A stretch of 28,803 nt of DNA from Flavobacteriaceae bacterium UBA2540 (GTDB taxonomy: Bacteria > Bacteroidota > Bacteroidia > Flavobacteriales > Flavobacteriaceae): the NCBI GenBank assembly GCA_002340765.1, contig DDMS01000002.1:1-28803 (forward strand). The letters are read 5' to 3'. The notes beneath the pieces were generated by a model. The model was not told where the DNA came from. It did not search any database and saw only the letters and a program-made list of their open reading frames with translations. Made by a program: the position numbers and the translations under genes. Within the stretch, counting starts at the first letter, position 1. The number at the start of each line of letters is the position of its first letter. Below are positions 23,206-28,803 of this stretch, in pieces.

Positions 23206-24195
23206 ATGGACGTAGATGTTAGAGCTATTAATGAAAAAATAGAGAGAGAAAGCGCATTTGTTGACCTTCTTACTCGCGAAATGAACAAAGTAATTATAGG
23301 TCAAAAACAAATGATTGAAAGTTTGTTGATTGGCTTGCTTGGAAATGGTCACATTTTATTAGAAGGTGTGCCTGGTTTGGCTAAAACTCTAGCAATCAAT
23401 ACACTTTCAAAAGCAGTTCAAGGCAGTTTTAGTCGTGTGCAGTTTACTCCAGATTTATTACCTGCAGACGTTGTTGGAACTATGATTTACAACACAAAAG
23501 TGAATGATTTTTCGATCAAAAAAGGCCCAATTTTTGCAAATTTTGTATTGGCAGATGAGATCAATAGAGCGCCTGCAAAAGTGCAATCTGCTTTGTTAGA
23601 AGCCATGCAAGAACGTCAAATAACGATTGGAGATACTACTTTTAAATTAGAAGAACCTTTCTTGGTAATGGCAACCCAAAATCCTGTAGAACAAGAAGGC
23701 ACCTATCCGTTACCAGAAGCGCAAGTGGATCGTTTTATGTTGAAAGTAGTAATTGATTATCCACGATTGGCAGAGGAGCAAATCATTATGCGTCAAAATT
23801 TAACGGGTGATTATTCATCCGTAAATCCAGTAATTTCAACAGAACAAATCATCAGAGCCAGAAAAATGGTGGATGAAGTGTATATGGATGAAAAAATTGA
23901 AAAATACATCTTAGATATCATTTTTGCAACGCGTTATCCAGACAAATACAAATTGCCTCAATTGAGAGATTTGATCAGTTTTGGGGCGTCACCTCGTGGA
24001 AGTATCAACTTGGCAAAAGCAGCAAAATGTTATGCTTTTATCAAAAGAAGAGGTTATGTAATCCCTGAAGATGTAAGAGCAGTTGTGTTTGATGTGTTGC
24101 GTCACAGAATAGGAATTACCTATGAGGCTGAAGCCGAAAACATTACATCTGTTGACATTATCAATTCAATTATTAACGAAATTGAAGTACCTTAA
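23206..24195 (+). CDS. MoxR-family AAA+ ATPase of the Bat operon
   Basis: A 329-residue AAA+ ATPase that probably acts as a chaperone working with VWA-domain partners. Walker A is GVPGLAKT near 59-66, Walker B with the following conserved segment is VLADEINRAPAKVQSALLEAMQE near 115-137. The sensor-type TQNPVEQEGTYPLPEAQVDRF is near 163-183, all as in MoxR proteins. The C-terminal lid follows (RGSINLAKAAK...IPEDVRAV). It heads the gene set moxR, DUF58, BatD/DUF4381-like, batA, batB, batC, a fixed order in flavobacteria. An inverted repeat lies in front of it, and an 81-bp gap with a repeat separates it from DUF58. Confidence 0.94.
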   Translation: MDVDVRAINEKIERESAFVDLLTREMNKVIIGQKQMIESLLIGLLGNGHILLEGVPGLAKTLAINTLSKAVQGSFSRVQFTPDLLPADVVGTMIYNTKVNDFSIKKGPIFANFVLADEINRAPAKVQSALLEAMQERQITIGDTTFKLEEPFLVMATQNPVEQEGTYPLPEAQVDRFMLKVVIDYPRLAEEQIIMRQNLTGDYSSVNPVISTEQIIRARKMVDEVYMDEKIEKYILDIIFATRYPDKYKLPQLRDLISFGASPRGSINLAKAAKCYAFIKRRGYVIPEDVRAVVFDVLRHRIGITYEAEAENITSVDIINSIINEIEVP

Positions 24196-24272
24196 TAGCT
24201 ATTGGTTATTGGCTTTTAGCTGTCAGAAAATTACTAACTCCTAAAAGCTAATTGCAAACAGCTAACAGCTTA
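24196..24272. repeat. Intergenic repeat before the DUF58 gene, related to the one before sdhB
   Basis: GCTTTTAG (24212-24219) is the inverted copy of CTAAAAGC (24241-24248). The last 25 nt (24248-24272) match 13182-13206 at 23 of 25 positions and end 4 nt before the DUF58 start codon. It would place a hairpin in the moxR-DUF58 message. Confidence 0.6.
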
Positions 24273-24276
24273 CTAA

Positions 24277-25146
24277 ATGGATACCAAAGAAATACTTAAA
24301 AAAGTTCGAAAAATAGAAATTAAGACAAAAAAATTGTCTAATAATATTTTTGGTGGCGAATATCATTCTTCGTTCAAAGGACGTGGAATGACGTTTTCTG
24401 AAGTGCGTCAATATCAGTTTGGGGACGATGTCAGAACTATTGATTGGAACGTAACCGCTCGTTATAACGAACCTTATGTAAAAGTTTTTGAGGAGGAACG
24501 CGAATTGACAATGATGTTAATGGTAGATATTTCTGGCTCAGAATTTTTTGGAACTACGGATCAATTTAAAAAAGATACGGTTACAGAAATTGCAGCAACA
24601 TTGGCATTTTCTGCAACTCAAAACAATGACAAAGTAGGGTTGATTTTATTTTCTGATGCCATTGAATTGTATATTCCTCCAAAAAAAGGAAAAAGTCACG
24701 TGTTGCGAATTATCAGAGAATTGATTGAATTTCACCCAAAAAGTAAGCAGACAAATATTTCTGAAGCATTGAAATTTTTATCAAATGTGATGAAAAAAAG
24801 AACGATTGTGTTTATGCTCTCTGATTTTATGGACGAAAATTATGAAAGAACTCTCAAAATTGCTGGTAGTAAGCACGATATCACAGGAATTAGAGTGTAT
24901 GACAGGTTTGACGAAGAAATTCCAAATTTAGGTTTAGTTCCAATGATTGATGCAGAAACTGGAAACGTGCAATTGGTTAATACCTCTTCGAAAAATATCC
25001 GAAGAAATTATAAAGCAAATGCACTAAAATTGACAGATTATTATCAAAATACTTTCAAAAGAAGTGGCTCAGGAACCATCAACACAAGAGTTGACGAAGG
25101 TTATGTGAAAAAATTATTAGGCTATTTCAAACAAAAAGGAAGATAG
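24277..25146 (+). CDS. DUF58 domain protein of the Bat operon
   Basis: A 289-residue protein of the DUF58 family, part of MoxR/Bat systems. The family hallmark is clear: SFKGRGMTFSEVRQYQFGDDVRTIDWNVTARYNEPYVKVFEEERE at about 32-80. The VWA-like half starts at TMMLMVDISGSEFFG near 83-97 and keeps the DxSxS metal-site residues. FMLSDF near 175 is the second metal-site region. No signal peptide or strong membrane helix is seen, so it probably works in the cytoplasm with MoxR. It starts 81 bp after moxR and the next gene follows after 11 bp, so it belongs to the operon. Confidence 0.93.
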   Translation: MDTKEILKKVRKIEIKTKKLSNNIFGGEYHSSFKGRGMTFSEVRQYQFGDDVRTIDWNVTARYNEPYVKVFEEERELTMMLMVDISGSEFFGTTDQFKKDTVTEIAATLAFSATQNNDKVGLILFSDAIELYIPPKKGKSHVLRIIRELIEFHPKSKQTNISEALKFLSNVMKKRTIVFMLSDFMDENYERTLKIAGSKHDITGIRVYDRFDEEIPNLGLVPMIDAETGNVQLVNTSSKNIRRNYKANALKLTDYYQNTFKRSGSGTINTRVDEGYVKKLLGYFKQKGR

Positions 25147-25157
25147 TTTATATCAAA

Positions 25158-26069
25158 ATGAGAAAAAAAATAATTTACATATTGTTCTTTTTAGTGACTT
25201 TTGGATTTGCGCAAAATCCAGTAGTAAATTCTCAAGTTGAAACATCAAGCATTCGAATTGGAGAACAATTTCAATTTAAAATTTCTGTAAACGGAACCGA
25301 AAATGTGATTCTTCCCAAAATGGTTTTAAAAGGCTTGGAAATTATTGATTCTGCAAAGGTGGATACTATTAATAATATGCTAATTCAAAAATATATTTTG
25401 ACAGGTTTTGATAGTGGCGCTTTTTACATTCCTCAACAGCAAGTTTTCGTTAGAAATCAAGCATATTTTACAGATTCACTATTGATAAATGTTGCTACAG
25501 TTGAAATTGACACTACAAAAATCAAAAAATATCCAATAAAATCAATCAAAAGCGAGCCTTATGTTTTTGATGATTTCAAAATGTATATTTATTTATTGTT
25601 AGCTGCTCTGGCAATTATAGGTTTTTGGATTTACTATTTTGTGATTAGAAAACGAAAAGTTCAAGAGGAAAAACCACTTTATAAAATGTTGCCTCCTTTT
25701 GAAGAAGCCATTTATAAATTGAATGAATTGGATAGCAAATTATTGTGGCAAAACAATCACGTAAAAGAATATTATAGCGAATTGACTGAGATTGTTCGAA
25801 ATTATATTGAACGTGAAATGCAAGTTCCTGCATTGGAAAAAACGACAGATGAAATCATTGAAATGTTACGAGATTTCCAAAATGCGAATACAATTAATAC
25901 ATCAAAAGAAACCATTAAAAAATTAAAAGAATTATTGCAAGAAGCTGATTTAGTGAAGTTTGCAAAATCAAAACCAATGTCAATAGAAATTGAAGAAGAT
26001 AGAAAAGATGCGCAAGAAATCATCAGTAATTTGAAACCTAAACCAATAAAAAAAGATGAATTGGAATAA
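25158..26069 (+). CDS. BatD/DUF4381-like membrane protein of the Bat operon
   Basis: A 303-residue protein with a signal peptide (1-18, MRKKIIYILFFLVTFGFAQ), a periplasmic beta-rich part to about 135 (SVNGTENVILPKMVLKGLEIIDSAKVD resembles the N-terminal part of BatD), a single membrane helix at about 144-165 (IYLLLAALAIIGFWIYYFVI) and a cytoplasmic helical part rich in Glu and Lys. The cytoplasmic part contains LWQNNHVKEYYSELTEIVRNYIEREM, resembling DUF4381-type tails. The gene lies between DUF58 and batA, 11 bp from the former and overlapping batA by 14 bp. It is shorter than typical full-length BatD (over 500 residues), which may lie beyond the window. Its precise role is unknown. Confidence 0.75.
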   Translation: MRKKIIYILFFLVTFGFAQNPVVNSQVETSSIRIGEQFQFKISVNGTENVILPKMVLKGLEIIDSAKVDTINNMLIQKYILTGFDSGAFYIPQQQVFVRNQAYFTDSLLINVATVEIDTTKIKKYPIKSIKSEPYVFDDFKMYIYLLLAALAIIGFWIYYFVIRKRKVQEEKPLYKMLPPFEEAIYKLNELDSKLLWQNNHVKEYYSELTEIVRNYIEREMQVPALEKTTDEIIEMLRDFQNANTINTSKETIKKLKELLQEADLVKFAKSKPMSIEIEEDRKDAQEIISNLKPKPIKKDELE

Positions 26070-27063
26070 TTTTGAATTTTTGAATCGTGAATTTTTATGG
26101 TTGCTAATTCTAATTCCTATATTGGCAATTTGGTATTTTTTGTCGAGAAAAAAAGAAGGAGCTACATTATTAATGCCAAGTGTAAAAGGATTTAAAGCGA
26201 ACACTTCTTTGTTATCAAAACTGAAACCCGCACTTCATATTTTGAGACTTTTGGCAATTGCTGCAATTATTGTTGCTTTTGCAAGACCAAGAAATGTATC
26301 GGTAAGTAAAAAAATAAAGTCAAACAACGGAATAGATATTGTAATGGCAATTGACGTTTCTGCAAGTATGTTAGCGAGAGATTTGAAACCAAACAGATTA
26401 GAAGCACTAAAAATAGTTGCAGCTAATTTCGTGGACAGAAGACCAAATGACAGAATTGGAATTGTATTGTATGCTGGAGAAAGTTTTACGCAAACACCAA
26501 TCACGAGTGATAAAAGTATTGTAAAAAATACGATTTCTGAATTACAATGGGGAGATTTGGATGGCGGGACAGCCATTGGAATGGGTTTGGGTTCGTCAGT
26601 AAACAGATTGAAAGAAAGCACCGCAAAAAGTAAAGTAATTATTTTGCTTACTGATGGTGTTAATAACTCAGGAAATATTGATCCAAAAACAGCTGCAGAA
26701 TTGGCAAGAGAATTAGAAATTAAAGTTTATACAATTGGAATTGGAACCAATGGAATGGCTGATTTTCCATGGGCAAAAGATCCAATGACTGGTGTACTTA
26801 AATTTAAAAAACAACAAGTAGAAATTGATGAAGCGTTATTAAAGCACATCGCAAAACAAACTGAAGGAAAATATTTTAGAGCAACCAATAATAGGGATTT
26901 ACAAGAAATCTATGATGAAATTGATAAGTTGGAAAAAACAGAAATGGAAGAATTTAAGTATTATAATTACGAAGAATTATACAGGCCTCTGATTTTATTA
27001 GCACTTGGTTTGCTTATTTTAGAATTTTTATTTAGAAACACGTTGTTTAAAAGTTTTATTTAG
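26056..27063 (+). CDS. batA: BatA, VWA-domain membrane protein
   Basis: A 335-residue membrane protein. Two N-terminal helices (FLWLLILIPILAIWYFL, near 14-30, and the HILRLLAIAAIIVAFARP region, near 62-79) flank a conserved Bat-type start. The VWA domain spans about 95-290. Its MIDAS metal site is AIDVSASMLARD (D-x-S-x-S, near 97-108), Thr in GGTAIGMGL near 172-180 and Asp in LLTDGVNNSG near 198. A C-terminal helix (PLILLALGLLILEFLF) re-anchors it. The VWA domain would face the cytoplasmic membrane's outer side, as generally drawn for Bat proteins. It overlaps the preceding gene by 14 bp and batB follows after 31 bp. Confidence 0.93.
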   Translation: MNWNNFEFLNREFLWLLILIPILAIWYFLSRKKEGATLLMPSVKGFKANTSLLSKLKPALHILRLLAIAAIIVAFARPRNVSVSKKIKSNNGIDIVMAIDVSASMLARDLKPNRLEALKIVAANFVDRRPNDRIGIVLYAGESFTQTPITSDKSIVKNTISELQWGDLDGGTAIGMGLGSSVNRLKESTAKSKVIILLTDGVNNSGNIDPKTAAELARELEIKVYTIGIGTNGMADFPWAKDPMTGVLKFKKQQVEIDEALLKHIAKQTEGKYFRATNNRDLQEIYDEIDKLEKTEMEEFKYYNYEELYRPLILLALGLLILEFLFRNTLFKSFI

Positions 27064-27094
27064 AAAGTTCGAAAATTAGAGTTTAAAAAAAGTA

Positions 27095-28138
27095 ATGTAC
27101 AGATTAGAAGAACCCGGTTATTTTTTGCTATTAGCAATCATTCCATTAATGATTGCAGTTTTTCTATTGGTTTTTTGGTGGAAAAAAAGAACGCAACGTA
27201 AATTTTCGAATGCGTTATTATTAAAAAAAATAGCGCCAAATTCATCTATTTTTAAAGCAAGTTTAAAATTAACAATGTTGTTGCTTGCAATCACATTTTT
27301 ATCGATTTCATTGGTGAATCCGAAAATGGGTTCAAAATTGGAAACCGTTAAAAGGGAAGGAGTTGATGTGGTTTTTGCTTTGGACGTTTCCAAAAGTATG
27401 TTAGCGGAAGATATTGCGCCTAATAGATTGGAAAAAGCAAAACAAATTATCTCAAAAATCATTGATAATTTTGGCTCAGACAGAATTGGAATCATTGTTT
27501 ATGCAGGAAATTCCTATCCATTATTGCCCATTACAACAGATCATGCAGCTGCAAATATGTTTCTGCAAAATGCCTATCCTGATATGGTTTCTAGTCAAGG
27601 AACAGCCATCAATGAAGCATTAGAATTGGCAAAATCATACTATAATAATGACGAACAAACCAATCGTTTTTTAATCATTATTTCTGACGGAGAAGATCAT
27701 CAAGAAGAATCAAAAGAAGTTGCTCAAAACTTAATGAATGAAGGGATAAAAATTTTTACAATTGGTGTTGGAACAGACAAAGGTGGCCCAATTCCTATTC
27801 GAATGAAAGGAACAATCACTGGTTATAAAAAAGATGGAAAAGGAGAAACTGTCATCACCAAAAGAAATGTAACCATTTTAGAAAATATTGCTGATGTTGG
27901 AGAAGGAAAATATATTGATGGTAATATCACTGAAAATCCTGTAAATGAAATTTCTGAAATCATCGCAAATGCCGAAAAAAATGAATTTGAAACCAAACAA
28001 TTTTCAGATTATAAAGACCAATTTCAATGGTTTTTGGCGATTGCAATTTTATTTTTGTTGTTAGACGCTTTTATGTTCGACAAGAAAACAAAATGGTTAA
28101 GAAAAATTGATTTATTTAACGAAGAAAAAACAAAATAA
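27095..28138 (+). CDS. batB: BatB, VWA-domain membrane protein
   Basis: A 347-residue paralog of BatA with two N-terminal helices (YFLLLAIIPLMIAVFLLVFWW near 9-29 and LTMLLLAITFLSISLVNP near 58-75), a VWA domain and a C-terminal helix (FQWFLAIAILFLLLDAFMF near 308-326). MIDAS residues are intact: FALDVSKSMLAED near 93-105, Thr in GTAINEALEL and Asp in IISDGEDHQEES near 197-208. The insert between the VWA core and the last helix differs from BatA. It starts 31 bp after batA and batC follows two bases after its stop. Members of this gene set were first linked to aerotolerance in Bacteroides; a more general envelope-stress or chaperone role is suggested by gene context in other bacteria. Confidence 0.93.
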   Translation: MYRLEEPGYFLLLAIIPLMIAVFLLVFWWKKRTQRKFSNALLLKKIAPNSSIFKASLKLTMLLLAITFLSISLVNPKMGSKLETVKREGVDVVFALDVSKSMLAEDIAPNRLEKAKQIISKIIDNFGSDRIGIIVYAGNSYPLLPITTDHAAANMFLQNAYPDMVSSQGTAINEALELAKSYYNNDEQTNRFLIIISDGEDHQEESKEVAQNLMNEGIKIFTIGVGTDKGGPIPIRMKGTITGYKKDGKGETVITKRNVTILENIADVGEGKYIDGNITENPVNEISEIIANAEKNEFETKQFSDYKDQFQWFLAIAILFLLLDAFMFDKKTKWLRKIDLFNEEKTK

Positions 28139-28140
28139 AA

Positions 28141-28803
28141 ATGAAAGCAGGACTAAATATGTTGATTATTTTTCTGATGCTATTTTCTAACTTCATATTA
28201 TTAGCTCAAAAAGATTCAATTGCTTTGCAACGAAATGCAAGAAAAATGGTAAGAGAGGGAAATGCATTGTATGAAAAAGGGCAATTTACTGATGCTTCTG
28301 TTGCCTATAAAAAAGCATTAAATAGTAGCGCTTATTATGACAAAGCAAGTTACAATCTTGGAAACGCTTTGTATCAAAATAAAAACTTTCAAGAAGCAAT
28401 TCCGCAATTCGAACTGACTGCAAAAACTTCTCAAGATAAGTTTACAAAAGCAGAAGCTTACCACAACATTGGAAACGCGATGATGGAAACAAAAAATTAT
28501 CAAGGAGCTGTTGATGCGTTTAAAAATTCGCTGAGAAACAATCCAAAAGATGACGAAACTCGATATAATTTAGCAGTTGCTCAAAAATTGTTAGACAAAC
28601 AAAATCAAGATAATAAGGATAACAAAGACAATAAGGATAATAAGGATAAGAAAGATAAAAAAGACCAAAATCAAGATAAAAAAGAGGGAGATAATAAGGA
28701 TAAAAAAGATGATAAAAACAAGGATGGTGAAGGAGATAAAGACAAAAAAGAAAATCAAGATACTAAAAAAGATGATGGGAAAAATGAGAAAGAAAAACCT
28801 AAA
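28141..28803 (+). CDS. batC: BatC-like TPR protein, truncated by the window end
   Basis: The open frame runs to the window edge with 221 codons visible and no stop. A signal peptide or anchor occupies about 1-20 (LIIFLMLFSNFILLAQ). Tetratricopeptide repeats follow from about 30 to 155, with NALYEKGQFTDASVAYKKAL, SYNLGNALYQNKNFQEAI and AYHNIGNAMMETKNYQGAV showing the repeated helix-pair pattern. After that the protein becomes a low-complexity Lys/Asp/Asn-rich stretch (KDNKDNKD type), typical of BatC tails. It starts 2 bp after batB. The rest of the operon, probably including full-length batD and batE, lies outside. Confidence 0.85.
   Translation, partial: MKAGLNMLIIFLMLFSNFILLAQKDSIALQRNARKMVREGNALYEKGQFTDASVAYKKALNSSAYYDKASYNLGNALYQNKNFQEAIPQFELTAKTSQDKFTKAEAYHNIGNAMMETKNYQGAVDAFKNSLRNNPKDDETRYNLAVAQKLLDKQNQDNKDNKDNKDNKDKKDKKDQNQDKKEGDNKDKKDDKNKDGEGDKDKKENQDTKKDDGKNEKEKPK
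28607..28803 (+). repeat. Low-complexity Lys/Asp-rich coding repeat in batC
   Basis: Imperfect tandem AATAAGGAT / AACAAAGAC nonamers encode repeated N-K-D triplets, followed by KKDKK, KDDK and similar words to the end of the window. The stretch is purine-rich on the coding strand and could expand or shrink by slippage. Confidence 0.7.

Noticed and set aside
26235..26621. 128-codon minus-strand frame inside batA
   Set aside because: Mirrors the batA VWA coding region and shows no independent domain.
1..28803. CRISPR array, insertion sequence, prophage or tRNA/rRNA genes
   Set aside because: No regularly spaced repeats, transposase-like protein, phage gene, or tRNA/rRNA-like sequence was found on reading the window. 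Short tRNAs could be missed without a covariance-model scan.

Overview
The window looks like a chromosomal segment of a marine-type member of the Flavobacteriaceae (Bacteroidota), in the broad neighbourhood of Polaribacter or Tenacibaculum. The genus is inferred from protein style, not proven. The reasons are low GC, A-rich upstream regions without clear Shine-Dalgarno sequences, the Bacteroidota promoter form (TTTG/TTG, about 20 bp, TAnnTTTG) in front of several genes, a TonB-dependent receptor with an N-terminal carboxypeptidase-like domain, a Bat (aerotolerance) operon, flavobacterial DUF2480 and DUF3078 proteins, and a carotenoid gene pair. No rRNA, tRNA, CRISPR array, insertion sequence or prophage was seen. 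The content is mostly ordinary housekeeping plus a few little-studied gene sets.

Layout. Positions 1-2860 (minus strand) hold a probable metal-related outer-membrane uptake cassette: a small His/Cys-rich envelope protein, a TonB-dependent receptor, and the first codons of a further exported protein at the window edge. Next, on the plus strand, come a BrnQ branched-chain amino acid carrier, a CrtI/CrtD-type carotenoid desaturase overlapping a CruF-like hydratase, and an alpha/beta hydrolase. Two minus-strand genes follow: aminopeptidase P and an RhlE-type DEAD-box helicase. A 418-bp gap carries two opposed promoters, a hairpin and a probable relic of a lipoprotein gene. Then comes the succinate dehydrogenase operon sdhCAB. 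Convergent to it are a long-form amidophosphoribosyltransferase and a PfkB-family kinase, separated by a strong terminator hairpin.

From 17.0 kb on, nearly everything is on the plus strand. sufE, a SufT/DUF59 gene, DUF2480 and DUF3078 form a probable Fe-S-assembly-linked set. A 375-bp gap follows with a candidate unannotated small membrane protein on the minus strand. Then come a HupE/UreJ-like membrane protein, dCMP deaminase overlapping a C-terminal processing protease, and an LpxH-like hydrolase. The window ends in the Bat operon: moxR, DUF58, a BatD/DUF4381-like membrane protein, batA, batB and a truncated TPR gene batC. Its gene order suggests a membrane-anchored AAA+/VWA chaperone machine.

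The observations most worth a second look are the small His/Cys protein next to the receptor, DUF2480 beside sufE/sufT, the 46-codon reading frame at 19400-19540, a near-perfect inverted repeat in front of moxR, and a pair of almost identical intergenic repeats directly before sdhB and the DUF58 gene. The terminator-like hairpin inserted between the PfkB gene and purF and the lipoprotein relic before sdhC are also of interest.
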